Shown in pieces: positions 1 through 9,142 of a DNA stretch of 64,000 nucleotides. Both the position numbers and the translations under genes were made by a program. Numbering within the stretch: the first letter of the stretch is position 1; every line of letters begins with the position of its first letter. The DNA is from UBA11986 sp963734955 (GTDB lineage Bacteria > Bacteroidota > Ignavibacteria > UBA10030 > UBA6906): the NCBI GenBank assembly GCA_963734955.1, contig CAVTJO010000011.1, forward strand, positions 186,001-250,000. The letters run 5' to 3'. A model generated the notes under the pieces. That model was given only the letters and a program-made list of their open reading frames with translations, was not told the origin of the DNA and did no database searches.

Positions 1-1492
1 GATAGTCGTAGACCTTTGACAGTTTATTCTCCACCCAACCTTCATGAATAGGCGTGATGAGAGACCATGCGACGTCAACGCTGTCGCCGCGGGCGTACAG
101 TGTTGGGTCGCCGAGCATGCAATCGAAAATCAGCCGGGTGTATGCATCGGCGAGATGCCCGCCAAATGATGACCCGTAGCGAAAATCCATCGTAACCGGA
201 CGCATGCGCATCGCAGAACCGGGGATCTTGGAGCTGAACTTGAGTGAGATGCCCTCGTCGGGCTGCACACGGATGACGATGTTGTTCTGATCAAGATGAT
301 CCGAAGGGAGGGCCGCAAAGAGATGATGTGGCGTCTTCTTGAACTGCACTGCAATTTCCGTCACACGCTTGGGCAGCCGCTTGCCCGATCGCACGTAGAA
401 CGGAACTCCGGCCCACCGCCAGTTGTCGATGGTGAACTCAAGCGCAACATACGTCTCGGTTACGCTGTTCGGAGAAACCCCCTTCTCCGACTTGTACCCG
501 GGCACAGCTTTTCCCCCTGCGGTGCCGGCAGCATACTGCCCCCTGACGGTGTAGCGGTGCACCTGTTCCGGCTTGATGGTCGGAATTGCCTGCAGAACCT
601 TGTGCTTTTCGTCGCGCACCTGTTGTGCATCGAACAACACGGGAGGCTCCATCGCCGTCAGCGAGAGAAGCTGGAGCATGTGGTTCTGAATCATGTCCCG
701 CATCGTTCCCGCTTCCTCGTAATATGACGCGCGGTTCTCTACTCCCACAGTCTCTGCGGCCGTGATCTGCACGTGGTCAACGTAGTTCCTGTTCCAGATG
801 GGCTCGAAGATACCATTGGCAAAACGAAACACCAGAATGTTCTGTACTGTTTCCTTGCCGAGGTAGTGGTCGATGCGATAAACCTGGCTCTCATCGAACA
901 CACTCAGTACCTCGGTGTTCAACGCCCGTGCCGAGGAGAGATCGGAGCCAAATGGCTTCTCGATGACAATGCGCACCCAACTATTGGGTGTCCGGGGCGT
1001 ATTCAAACGCGATGATCCGAGATACTTCACAATGGAAGAGTAGAGACTCGGCGGCGTTGCAAGATAGAACAGGAAGTTGCCCCCCGCCCTTCTTCCATCA
1101 TCGATCGCATGCAACTCTTTCTTCAACGTTTCAAATTCTGCCGCGACGCTTGAATCAACGGGGACGTAGTGAAGACCTCGTGCAAACGTATCCCACAATG
1201 CCGCTTCGGAATCACGGAGATTTCCAAACTCTTTCATTGCGTCGCGCATGTAGCCACGGAACGACGCATGATCCATGAGTGTTCTGCCAACACCGACAAT
1301 CGTGAAGCCGGAAGGCAACAATCCCTGGCGGGCAAGGTCGAAGATGGCAGGAATCAGTTTTCTTTTTGTCAGATCGCCGGAAGCGCCGAAGATCACCATC
1401 ACGCACGGATCGGGAATCTTCTCCATGCGTGTTGAAACGGCAAGGGGATTGGGTTCAATAGCAGGGAGCATCGCCTGAATTGGATCGGACAC
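1..1492 (-). CDS. zwf: Glucose-6-phosphate 1-dehydrogenase, 3' end cut by window edge
   Basis: Oxidises glucose 6-phosphate to 6-phosphogluconolactone with NADP, the entry step of the oxidative pentose-phosphate branch. The reverse-strand frame is open from the window edge to about 1513. It shows the N-terminal nucleotide-binding motif GASGDLTKRKL, the active-site motif RIDHYLGKE and the late motif LYARGDSVDVAW; the last few dozen residues lie outside the window. The start is uncertain: GTG at 1492 is chosen, but TTG at 1513 and ATG at 1471 are in frame and none has a strong ribosome binding site. It is the last visible gene of the tkt-rpiB-tal-zwf operon and follows tal by fewer than 30 bases. 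The identification is secure from the motifs. Confidence 0.93.
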   Translation of the reverse strand, partial: MSDPIQAMLPAIEPNPLAVSTRMEKIPDPCVMVIFGASGDLTKRKLIPAIFDLARQGLLPSGFTIVGVGRTLMDHASFRGYMRDAMKEFGNLRDSEAALWDTFARGLHYVPVDSSVAAEFETLKKELHAIDDGRRAGGNFLFYLATPPSLYSSIVKYLGSSRLNTPRTPNSWVRIVIEKPFGSDLSSARALNTEVLSVFDESQVYRIDHYLGKETVQNILVFRFANGIFEPIWNRNYVDHVQITAAETVGVENRASYYEEAGTMRDMIQNHMLQLLSLTAMEPPVLFDAQQVRDEKHKVLQAIPTIKPEQVHRYTVRGQYAAGTAGGKAVPGYKSEKGVSPNSVTETYVALEFTIDNWRWAGVPFYVRSGKRLPKRVTEIAVQFKKTPHHLFAALPSDHLDQNNIVIRVQPDEGISLKFSSKIPGSAMRMRPVTMDFRYGSSFGGHLADAYTRLIFDCMLGDPTLYARGDSVDVAWSLITPIHEGWVENKLSKVYDY

Positions 1493-1519
1493 GTTTCTGT
1501 CAAAGATACTCAAGGAAGA

Positions 1520-2644
1520 TCACGCCGTTGGAACGGACTCCTCAACAAACTGTCCCTTTTTGTTCTGCAAGTTCTTGTAGAGGCCGTCGAAGGACTTCTC
1601 GAATGCCGCTACACCATCGGCCTCGAGTTTCTCCAGCACCCATTTCATATCAACGCCGGCCGCCCCAACGTCATCGAGTATCTTGCGCGCTCCATCCAGA
1701 TCCGATTCCACCGTGAGAGCTGGAGTGCCGTGGTCGAGGATTGCAGCATAGGTCGCCGGGGGAACTGTGTTCACCGTATGGGAACCAATGAGTGTATCGA
1801 CATACAGAAGATCGCTGTACGCAGGGTTCTTTGTGCCGGTGCTTCCCCACAACGGACGCTGAACCGAAGCTCCCTTTGCTTTCAAGGCTGCAAAGCGAGG
1901 TGCATTGAAGATTTCCTTGAATGCCTGATAAACAAACTTGGTGTTTGCTACCGCTGCCTTGCCCATCAGCGATTTGGTTTTCGATGGATCTTTTTTGGAA
2001 AGCAGGTCGTCCACCAGAGTGTCGATCCGGCTCACGAACACGCTTGCTACTGAGACAACATGATCAATGGGCTTCCCTTCCTTTACCCGGCGTTCCAGTC
2101 CGGCAATGAATGCATTGGCAACCTCGCGGTATCGCTCGACTGAAAAGATCAGCGTGATATTGATATTGATCCCTTCACTGGTTGTTTGTTCGATCGCCGG
2201 AAGACCTTCCCTTGTCGCGGGAATCTTGACCATAAGATTTCTCCGGTTCACCTTGCGCCACAACTCGCGCACTTCCTCGATCGTTGCCCTTGTGTCACGG
2301 GCCTTGGAGGGGGTTACTTCGATGCTGATGTATCCATCCCTTCCATTGGTCCTGTCGAACGCGGACTTCAAAACATCACACGCCATCTGGATGTCCTTGA
2401 TCATCAAGGCCTGAATGATCTCAGTGGGATCGATGGTTGGGTTGGCAGCAACGAGATCTCTGATCTGGTCGTCATACTCTGTGGACCCTGAGATTGCCTT
2501 GTCAAAAATTGTCGGGTTTGAAGTGACGCCGAGGAGTCCTTCATCCACCATCTTCTTCAATTCGCCGCGTTTGATAACAGCCCGGCTGATGTTGTCATAC
2601 CAGATGCTCTGTCCAAGCTGCTCCAGCTTCTGCAGGTTATTCAT
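1520..2644 (-). CDS. tal: Transaldolase (long, about 370-residue form)
   Basis: Transfers a dihydroxyacetone unit between sugar phosphates in the non-oxidative pentose-phosphate pathway, in the cytoplasm. The 374-residue protein shows GVTSNPTIFDKAI near residue 40, SIEVTP near 105, and NLMVKIPATREGLPAIE near 135-150, which contains the Schiff-base lysine (VKIPAT). NITLIFS follows shortly after. The length matches the long transaldolase class seen in actinobacteria and cyanobacteria rather than the roughly 315-residue TalB form. It lies 19 bases after rpiB and just before zwf, so the four genes are probably co-transcribed. Confidence 0.95.
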   Translation of the reverse strand: MNNLQKLEQLGQSIWYDNISRAVIKRGELKKMVDEGLLGVTSNPTIFDKAISGSTEYDDQIRDLVAANPTIDPTEIIQALMIKDIQMACDVLKSAFDRTNGRDGYISIEVTPSKARDTRATIEEVRELWRKVNRRNLMVKIPATREGLPAIEQTTSEGININITLIFSVERYREVANAFIAGLERRVKEGKPIDHVVSVASVFVSRIDTLVDDLLSKKDPSKTKSLMGKAAVANTKFVYQAFKEIFNAPRFAALKAKGASVQRPLWGSTGTKNPAYSDLLYVDTLIGSHTVNTVPPATYAAILDHGTPALTVESDLDGARKILDDVGAAGVDMKWVLEKLEADGVAAFEKSFDGLYKNLQNKKGQFVEESVPTA

Positions 2645-2663
2645 GAAACGTCTCTCCTTTCAT

Positions 2664-3113
2664 TCAACCCTGGTTCTTTTCAATATCCAGCACCTTCTTC
2701 ACCCGTCTTACATGGCGCTCCTCGTTAGTGAACTTCGCTGCCAGGAACACCCTCGCGATCTCCAATGCGGTCGCCGGACCAATCACACGCGACCCCATAC
2801 ACAACACGTTCATGTCGTCGTGTTCAACTCCCTGGTGTCCCGAATATGTATCGTGTGCGAGTCCTGCGCGAACACCCTTGATTTTATTTGCCGCAATACA
2901 CGCACCCACACCGCTGCCACATACGAGAATTCCCCGCTCTGCCTGTCCGGACACAACGGCCTTGCCGAGTGACCGGGCAAAATCGGGATAATCAGACGGA
3001 GTTTCATCGCGGGCTCCGAGGTCGATAATCTCAACCCCGTCTCTGCTCAACTCCGCAGCAAGCAACTTCTTCAATTGAAACCCGGCATGGTCTCCGGCGA
3101 TTGCGACCTTCAT
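2664..3113 (-). CDS. rpiB: Ribose-5-phosphate isomerase B
   Basis: Interconverts ribose 5-phosphate and ribulose 5-phosphate. The 149-residue protein begins MKVAIAGDHAGFQLK, has the catalytic-cysteine segment VCGSGVGACIAANK near residues 65-78, and the HDDMNVLCMGSRVIG segment near 100-115, all typical of the RpiB/LacAB family. Its ATG overlaps the tkt stop codon by four bases (ATGA type), which implies translational coupling. The context among tkt, tal and zwf supports the pentose-phosphate role over a galactose-6-phosphate isomerase (LacAB) role. Confidence 0.95.
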   Translation of the reverse strand: MKVAIAGDHAGFQLKKLLAAELSRDGVEIIDLGARDETPSDYPDFARSLGKAVVSGQAERGILVCGSGVGACIAANKIKGVRAGLAHDTYSGHQGVEHDDMNVLCMGSRVIGPATALEIARVFLAAKFTNEERHVRRVKKVLDIEKNQG

Positions 3114-5188
3114 GCAAGCACCTTTCTGGCAGCGGCAATGACGTTCTCCGATGTTATGCCAAAGTTCTTAAATGCCACATCTCCAGGAGCAGACGCACCA
3201 AACGTTGACATCCCTACGAACTCGCCGCGGTCGCCGATGTACCGCTCCCATCCCTGCCTTACACCGGCCTCGACCGCAACGCGCGCGGTAATTGAAGGAG
3301 GCAGCACGTATTCCCTGTAGTCGTTCGGCTGCTGCTCAAACAATTCCCATGATGGCATGCTGACAACCCGCGTTGCGATGCCTTCAGTCGCGAGCACATC
3401 GTGCGCTTTTAGCGCAAGCTGAACCTCAGAGCCTGTTGCCAGCAGTAACAATCGGGGTTTGTCCGCACCAATCAGAACATAGGCGCCCTTTGAAACGTTC
3501 TCCGCCGAACCATATTTGGCCTGGTCGATCACCGGGAGTTTCTGGCGGGTCAATGCCATCACTGTTGGACCCGTACGATGCTCGATCGCGTATTTCCACG
3601 CGTACGCAGTTTCGTTTGCATCGGCAGGACGAATGACTGTCAGTCCAGGGATGGCACGAAGTGCGGCGAAATGTTCAACGGCCTGATGCGTGGGGCCATC
3701 CTCGCCGAGCCCGATACTCTCATGCGTGTAGTCAAAAATGACCGGATACTTCGAAAGGGCGGCGAGCCGCAGCGTCGGACGCATGTAGTCCGAGAAACAA
3801 AAGAATGTTGCACCGTACGGGATCACCATGTCGGTCACCGAAATTCCGTTCATGATAGCGCCCATCCCATGTTCGCGCACACCGTAGCGGATATACCTTC
3901 CCAGCCGGTTCGACTTCGAGAAATCCGTTACTCCTTTGAACCGCGTATTGTTCGACGGGGTCAGGTCTGCGGACCCGCCAAGAACGAGAGGAAGTTTCGG
4001 CATGATCGCGTCGAGGATTTTTCCCTGAGCCTCACGAGTTGCCATTGGAACAGCGGGATCGAACTTCGGGACTGAATCCTTCCATATCTGCGACCAACCA
4101 TCCGGCAGCTTCCGTTCGGATGCGCGTTTGAACTCCTTCGCAAGCCCGGGATAAGCATGGCCGTATTCCTCGAACAGTTGATTCCACTCCTGCTCGCGCT
4201 TCGCTCCTTTGTCCACTTCCTTCCTGAAGACCTTTAACGCATCCTCAGGGATAAGGAATTTCTTTTCAGGATCCCAACCGTAGCGCTTCTTCGTGAGGGC
4301 AACTTCGTCATCCCCCAGGGGCGACCCATGGGCATCATGTGAATCCTGTTTGTTCGGACTTCCGTAACCGATATGCGTGCGAAGCTTGATGAGAGAGGGT
4401 CTGTCTTTTTCATTCTGTGCAGCAACGATGGCCTTCTCAAAGGCAGCCATGTCATTTCCATCACCGCCAACAGTCTGCACGAACCAGCCATACGCCTCGT
4501 AGCGCCTCGCAACATCTTCGCCAAATGAAAGTGATGTTCCACCATCAATCGTGATATGATTGTCATCGTAGATTGCAATGAGGTTGTTCAATCCAAGATG
4601 ACCGCCGAGCGAGCACGCTTCCGACGATACGCCCTCCTGCATGCAGCCATCTCCTGCAACCACATATACTTTGAAATCAACAACGGGAAAACCATCTCTG
4701 TTGAAGTATGCGGCGAGATACTTTTCAGCGAGGGCAATTCCAACAGCATTGGAAATTCCCTGGCCCAGCGGGCCGGTGGTTACTTCGACACCTGGCGTAT
4801 GTCCATACTCCGGATGTCCCGGTGTTTTGCTTCCCCACTGGCGGAAGTTCTTGATCTCGTCGAGTGACAGATTGTATCCGGTGAGGTGCAGAAGTGAATA
4901 CAGCAACATGCAACCATGCCCGGCAGAGAGCACAAAGCGATCACGGTTCACCCACTTGGGATTGCGTGGGTTGTGTTTCAAATGCTTCGTCCAGAGCCAG
5001 TAACCTGCTGGCGCCATTCCCATTGGCATGCCCGGATGACCGGACTTTGCCTTCTGCACCGCGTCCATTGACAGGCAACGGATGGTGTTGATACAAAGCT
5101 CGTCGAGTTCAGTCAGGCTTGGATGACGGGGAATCTCACCGTCCCTGGATTGCTGCTGTACGGAAGAAAGATTCTTTGTCGCTTCCAT
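3110..5188 (-). CDS. tkt: Transketolase
   Basis: Thiamine-diphosphate enzyme that moves two-carbon ketol units between sugar phosphates. The full-length 692-residue protein shows KSGHPGMPMGMAP near residue 45, the ThDP/metal motif GDGCMQEG near 160, and the pyrimidine-domain segment GEDGPTHQAVEH near 480. The C-terminal ketolase domain is intact. It is the first gene of the minus-strand tkt-rpiB-tal-zwf operon and is divergent from the Crp/Fnr-type regulator at 5389. The grouping supplies most of the non-oxidative branch plus the first oxidative step. No 6-phosphogluconate dehydrogenase is seen here. Confidence 0.96.
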   Translation of the reverse strand: MEATKNLSSVQQQSRDGEIPRHPSLTELDELCINTIRCLSMDAVQKAKSGHPGMPMGMAPAGYWLWTKHLKHNPRNPKWVNRDRFVLSAGHGCMLLYSLLHLTGYNLSLDEIKNFRQWGSKTPGHPEYGHTPGVEVTTGPLGQGISNAVGIALAEKYLAAYFNRDGFPVVDFKVYVVAGDGCMQEGVSSEACSLGGHLGLNNLIAIYDDNHITIDGGTSLSFGEDVARRYEAYGWFVQTVGGDGNDMAAFEKAIVAAQNEKDRPSLIKLRTHIGYGSPNKQDSHDAHGSPLGDDEVALTKKRYGWDPEKKFLIPEDALKVFRKEVDKGAKREQEWNQLFEEYGHAYPGLAKEFKRASERKLPDGWSQIWKDSVPKFDPAVPMATREAQGKILDAIMPKLPLVLGGSADLTPSNNTRFKGVTDFSKSNRLGRYIRYGVREHGMGAIMNGISVTDMVIPYGATFFCFSDYMRPTLRLAALSKYPVIFDYTHESIGLGEDGPTHQAVEHFAALRAIPGLTVIRPADANETAYAWKYAIEHRTGPTVMALTRQKLPVIDQAKYGSAENVSKGAYVLIGADKPRLLLLATGSEVQLALKAHDVLATEGIATRVVSMPSWELFEQQPNDYREYVLPPSITARVAVEAGVRQGWERYIGDRGEFVGMSTFGASAPGDVAFKNFGITSENVIAAARKVLA

Positions 5189-5227
5189 TATCTTGTTTGT
5201 GCATGAGATGTGGTTCTGCGTTGAAGT

Positions 5228-5255
5228 AAGATAGGGAAATATTGGGAAGATTCAA
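5228..5255 (-). promoter_or_regulatory. Candidate sigma-70 promoter for the tkt operon
   Basis: Reading the minus strand, TTGAAT (5255-5250) is followed after 16 bases by TATCTT (5233-5228), about 40 bases before the tkt ATG. Spacing and hexamers fit a housekeeping promoter, but this rests on pattern matching alone. Confidence 0.35.
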
Positions 5256-5319
5256 TGGTTTGGAGAATGTTGACCGCACGCAGGGTTTGCGCTATATTTG
5301 ATTTTTCTTACCGTTCGGT

Positions 5320-5337
5320 TTATGACTTACCTCATAA
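5320..5337. promoter_or_regulatory. Crp/Fnr-type operator, perfect TTATGA-N6-TCATAA palindrome
   Basis: A perfect inverted repeat with 6-base arms and a 6-base spacer lies 52 bases before the start of the Crp/Fnr-family gene. The arm geometry is that of CRP/FNR-superfamily sites (compare TGTGA-N6-TCACA and TTGAT-N4-ATCAA). Autoregulation and activation of the NO-detoxification genes downstream is the natural inference. The centre lies about 41 bases before position 5370, which would suit class II activation if transcription starts there. Confidence 0.6.
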
Positions 5338-5388
5338 GTACACCAACGCCATAGTTCATAGCTTTTTATGTGCAAGGAGGATCGTTGC

Positions 5389-6000
5389 ATGGTTCAAGAA
5401 TCGGTATTGAAGAAGTACAAGGCACGACTTGTCAGGTTACAGAAGGGTGAAGTCGTGTTCCAACAGGGAGATCCTGCAACGAACTTTCACATCGTGAGGG
5501 CGGGAAGGGTCAAGATGGTCACATACAGCGAGGAGGGGAAGGAGTTCATCCAGGGTTACTTTACGGAAAACCAGAGCTTCGGTGAGCCACCCTTCTTCAA
5601 CAATCTTCCCTACCCCGCATCCGCATTCGCTGTCATCGACAGCGAAGTCTGGAAGTGCCCGTACGAGTCATTCATGAAGCTGCTGCGGGAGAATTTCGAA
5701 ATCCACCTGAAGCTGACCCAGGCATTAAGCGGACGCCTTGTCTACAAGTCGATGATGTTATCGGAGATTGCAGGAGAAGAGTCCGAACATCGATTGAGTA
5801 CGTTGATCGAATATTTCAGGAAGGAAGACGGAGTCATCGGGGGCGAGCCGTATAAAGTTCCGTTTACACGCCAGCAACTGGCAGATATGACCGGCTTGCG
5901 CGTGGAGACTGTCATCCGATGCATCAAGGCCATGGAGCAAAGAAAGATTCTCCGCCTGGATAGTGGCGGCAAGATTATATGGATGAAACGCATTCACTAA
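5389..6000 (+). CDS. Crp/Fnr-family transcriptional regulator, probably nitrosative-stress responsive
   Basis: A cyclic-nucleotide-binding-like sensor domain (about residues 10-125, with the RLQKGEVVFQQGDPATNFH and GRVKMV beta-roll segments) precedes a winged helix-turn-helix (about 155-195, PFTRQQLADMTGLRVETVIR). The ATG at 5389 is preferred because AAGGAGG sits 8 bases upstream; an earlier in-frame ATG at 5368 would place that site inside the gene. There is no N-terminal cysteine cluster, so it is not a classical FNR oxygen sensor. That leaves Dnr/NnrR-like heme-based NO sensing or another ligand. It heads a cluster with RIC, NO reductase and hemerythrin proteins, and a CRP-type palindrome precedes it. 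Confidence 0.88.
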   Translation: MVQESVLKKYKARLVRLQKGEVVFQQGDPATNFHIVRAGRVKMVTYSEEGKEFIQGYFTENQSFGEPPFFNNLPYPASAFAVIDSEVWKCPYESFMKLLRENFEIHLKLTQALSGRLVYKSMMLSEIAGEESEHRLSTLIEYFRKEDGVIGGEPYKVPFTRQQLADMTGLRVETVIRCIKAMEQRKILRLDSGGKIIWMKRIH

Positions 6001-6022
6001 TACTTCACCGGAGGGAAGAGCT

Positions 6023-6751
6023 ATGAACGATTTATCGACCTCAATAATCAAGGATATAGTGACTCACGACTTTCGAACGGCGGCGGTCTTCGAGAAATTC
6101 TCGCTGGACTTCTGTTGCGGCGGGGGAAAGACGATAGATCAAGCATGCAAGGATAAAGCCGTGGATGCATCGCTCGTGTTCGCAGAACTTGAGGCAAACG
6201 AATCCAGCATAGCAGGCAACGGGAGAAGATTCACAGACATGGAGCTCGATGATCTGGCAGAGTATATCGTGAACACTCACCACAAATTCGTTCGTATGGC
6301 CATTCCCTCTCTGCTCGCCCATACCCGAAAAGTCGCCTCGGTGCACGGTGAACGACACCCCGAGGTCGTCGAGGTTGCAGAACGCTTCGCATCCGTGGCA
6401 GACGAATTGCAGAACCACATGATGAAGGAAGAGAGCATTCTCTTCCCGTACATCACGACACTCGCCCAAGCATCAAAGGCAAACGCGAAGGTACAGCGAC
6501 CACCATTCCATACGGCGCAAAACCCCATCCGAATGATGGAAGCGGAACACAAGTTTGCCGGAGACGAAATGTACGAGATTCGCTCATTGTCCTCCGGCTA
6601 CGTGCCTCCGGCAGACGCGTGCACGACATTCAAAGTGTCGTATCAGGAATTGAAGCAGTTCGAGCTGGATCTGCACAACCATGTGCATCTGGAGAACAAC
6701 ATCCTGTTCCCGAAAGCCGTTGCTCTCGAACGGTCGGTTCTTGTCCCATAA
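6023..6751 (+). CDS. ric: RIC/ScdA/YtfE-type di-iron protein, repair of iron-sulfur clusters
   Basis: RIC proteins help restore iron-sulfur clusters damaged by nitric oxide and peroxide and carry a hemerythrin-like di-iron site. The 242-residue protein has an N-terminal ScdA_N (DUF542) domain with the typical DFCCGGGKTIDQAC segment near residues 29-42. A four-helix hemerythrin domain follows, with spaced histidines and glutamates (NTHHKFV, HMMKEESILFPY, EAEHKFAGDE, HNHVHLENNILFP). It starts 22 bases after the Crp/Fnr gene, with GGAGGG before the ATG, and ends 25 bases before the NO reductase, so the three probably form one transcript. Confidence 0.93.
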   Translation: MNDLSTSIIKDIVTHDFRTAAVFEKFSLDFCCGGGKTIDQACKDKAVDASLVFAELEANESSIAGNGRRFTDMELDDLAEYIVNTHHKFVRMAIPSLLAHTRKVASVHGERHPEVVEVAERFASVADELQNHMMKEESILFPYITTLAQASKANAKVQRPPFHTAQNPIRMMEAEHKFAGDEMYEIRSLSSGYVPPADACTTFKVSYQELKQFELDLHNHVHLENNILFPKAVALERSVLVP

Positions 6752-6776
6752 ACGGTCACCGCATCATGGAGAGTTT

Positions 6777-9038
6777 ATGAAGCGTTACTGGATTGGGTTC
6801 ATTGCTGTCATTGTACTGTCATTTGCGGTTCTTGGATGGGTTGGAACGAGGATCTACCAACAGAGGCCCCCCATCCCTTCAAACGTGATCACCACTGATG
6901 GAACCCTTCTCCTGACGGAAGACGATATCACTACCGGCCAGAATGTCTGGCAGGCCATGGGTGGAATGGAAGTTGGTTCTGTATGGGGACACGGCAGCTA
7001 CGTTGCTCCTGATTGGACTGCAGACTGGCTTCATCGGGAGGCAATGTTCATTCTTGATTCGTGGGCCAAGGAGAAATCCGGGATTGTGTACGACAAGCTG
7101 AACCCCGAACAGCAGGCTCCATTGAAAGCCCGACTGCAAGACATGATGAGAGCAAATACCTACAATCCCTCAGCGGGAGTTCTCACCATTGACCCGATCC
7201 GGGCAAAGGCGTTCGAAGCAAACAGGAAATACTTTGCAGATGTCTTCACGAACGGGCGAACGGAATATGCAATTCGGAAGAACTCCCTGGATGATCCAGA
7301 AAAACTCCGTCGACTCTCAGCGTTTTTCTTCTGGAGCTCATGGGCAGCGTCGACAAATCGGCCGGGCGAAGACATCTCCTACACGAGCAACTGGCCTCAT
7401 GAGGATCTGGTCGGCAACAGACCCACGGGCGAAGCGGTTGTATGGACCGGAGTGAGTATCATTCTCCTGCTGGCAGGTATTGGAGGAATGGCGTGGTACC
7501 ACGCGGCACAGGACAGGGCAATCGTACAGGGCGATGTTCCTTCCTCGGATCCGTTGCTGGGGTCATTTGCAACACCTTCCCAGAAGGCAGTGATAAAGTA
7601 TTTCTGGACGGTTGCAGGACTATTGCTGTTTCAGATTGGACTGGGGGTAATCACCGCTCATTATGGTGTGGAAGGAGATGCGTTCTATGGAATTCCTCTG
7701 TCACAGATTCTTCCATACACAGTAGCCCGAACATGGCACGTACAGCTCGGGATATTCTGGATTGCAACCGCATGGCTTGCAGCGGGTCTCTACATTGGTC
7801 CTGCAGTGAGCGGCGTTGAGCCGAAGGGCCAGAAGCTGGGGGTCGACATCTTGTACGGGGCACTGCTGGTTGTCGTCCTCGGTTCAATGGCCGGTGAATG
7901 GTTAAGCGTGATGAACAAGATGCCGGACAATCTCTGGTTCTATTTCGGACATAGTGGGTACGAGTATATCGATCTCGGCCGCATTTGGCAGGCAGCCCTT
8001 CTCGTTGGATTGCTTCTCTGGCTTTTCCTGATGGTCCGCAGTATTCTCCCCGCATTGAAAAAGAAGGACGAGCAGAGGCCAATCCTCACGCTCTTCCTCA
8101 TCTCGACAGCGGCGATCGCCGGATTCTATGGCGCCGCGTTGATGTACGGAAAACACACGAACCTCGCAATTGTTGAGTACTGGCGCTGGTGGGTGGTCCA
8201 TCTCTGGGTTGAAGGGTTCTTCGAAGTGTTTGCCACTGTCGTGATCGCATTCCTGTTTGCCCGATTGAAGCTGCTCAGTTTGAAGACGGCAGGACAGGCA
8301 ACGATTCTCTCGTCGACGATCTTCCTTTCAGGAGGAATCATTGGCACGCTGCACCATCTTTACTTCTCAGGCACTCCAACCATTGTGCTTGCTCTCGGAT
8401 CGGTGTTCAGTGCCTTGGAGGTTGTGCCGCTCGTTTTCGTGGGGTACGAGGCCTGGGAAAACATCAAGCGCTCCCGTGCAAAGGAATGGGTACAGCAGTA
8501 CAAGTGGCCGATCTACTTCTTTGTCTCAGTTGCATTCTGGAACCTTCTCGGAGCAGGGTTGTTTGGGTTCATGATCAACCCACCAATCGCGCTCTATTAC
8601 ATGCAAGGACTTAACACTACGCCGGTTCATGCCCACGCGGCTTTGTTTGGTGTATACGGAATGTTGGGGATTGGCCTGATGCTCTTCTGCTTGAGGGCAT
8701 TGAAGCCGGGAGTCAGATGGAAAGACGGCACGCTTCGTTTCGCGTTTTGGTCCATCAACATCGGATTGTTTGCGATGGTAACAATCAGTCTATTGCCGGT
8801 TGGATTGATGCAGACCTGGGCTTCCGTGCAGTACGGGTATTGGTACGCGCGAAGCGCCGAATTCCTGCAGACTGATTTGATGACAACACTGCGTTGGTTG
8901 CGGGCAATCGGCGATACCATCTTTGCGATTGGTGTGGTCGCACTCGTATGGTTCGTCTTCAGGCTTGGAACCCATGGCACCCAGAAGAAGGCTGAAATTC
9001 CTCATGTCGTACCTGAGACGGGAAGAGCACGGGCCTAA
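6777..9038 (+). CDS. norZ: Quinol-dependent nitric oxide reductase (qNOR)
   Basis: Reduces NO to N2O at a heme b3/non-heme iron centre using membrane quinol. The protein is about 753 residues, the usual qNOR length. It has an N-terminal extension after the first membrane helix (periplasmic cytochrome-c-like fold without a heme motif), then the multi-helix NorB core. Probable metal or heme ligands are seen in TWHVQLGIFW, VVHLWVEGFFEVF and GTLHHLYFSG. ATG 6777 is chosen because GGAG lies 5 bases upstream; a longer frame back to 6681 overlaps ric and is unlikely. No separate cytochrome-c subunit (norC) is present, consistent with the quinol type. The context points to NO detoxification or respiration. 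Confidence 0.95.
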   Translation: MKRYWIGFIAVIVLSFAVLGWVGTRIYQQRPPIPSNVITTDGTLLLTEDDITTGQNVWQAMGGMEVGSVWGHGSYVAPDWTADWLHREAMFILDSWAKEKSGIVYDKLNPEQQAPLKARLQDMMRANTYNPSAGVLTIDPIRAKAFEANRKYFADVFTNGRTEYAIRKNSLDDPEKLRRLSAFFFWSSWAASTNRPGEDISYTSNWPHEDLVGNRPTGEAVVWTGVSIILLLAGIGGMAWYHAAQDRAIVQGDVPSSDPLLGSFATPSQKAVIKYFWTVAGLLLFQIGLGVITAHYGVEGDAFYGIPLSQILPYTVARTWHVQLGIFWIATAWLAAGLYIGPAVSGVEPKGQKLGVDILYGALLVVVLGSMAGEWLSVMNKMPDNLWFYFGHSGYEYIDLGRIWQAALLVGLLLWLFLMVRSILPALKKKDEQRPILTLFLISTAAIAGFYGAALMYGKHTNLAIVEYWRWWVVHLWVEGFFEVFATVVIAFLFARLKLLSLKTAGQATILSSTIFLSGGIIGTLHHLYFSGTPTIVLALGSVFSALEVVPLVFVGYEAWENIKRSRAKEWVQQYKWPIYFFVSVAFWNLLGAGLFGFMINPPIALYYMQGLNTTPVHAHAALFGVYGMLGIGLMLFCLRALKPGVRWKDGTLRFAFWSINIGLFAMVTISLLPVGLMQTWASVQYGYWYARSAEFLQTDLMTTLRWLRAIGDTIFAIGVVALVWFVFRLGTHGTQKKAEIPHVVPETGRARA

Positions 9039-9142
9039 CACGGTCAATCCATAGAAGAACCAAGGTGATCCTCAGGATGCCTTGTCCACTGCAAAGCATT
9101 CCTTGACACCGGTTGCAGGAGAGACACTAGTCAGGAAGACCT

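Noticed and set aside
296..1478. Several plus-strand frames across the zwf region
   Set aside because: They are antisense to the well-supported glucose-6-phosphate dehydrogenase frame.
6681..6776. Upstream extension of the NO reductase frame overlapping the ric gene
   Set aside because: The ATG at 6777 has a GGAG site and begins with the usual first membrane helix; the extra residues are unlike the family.
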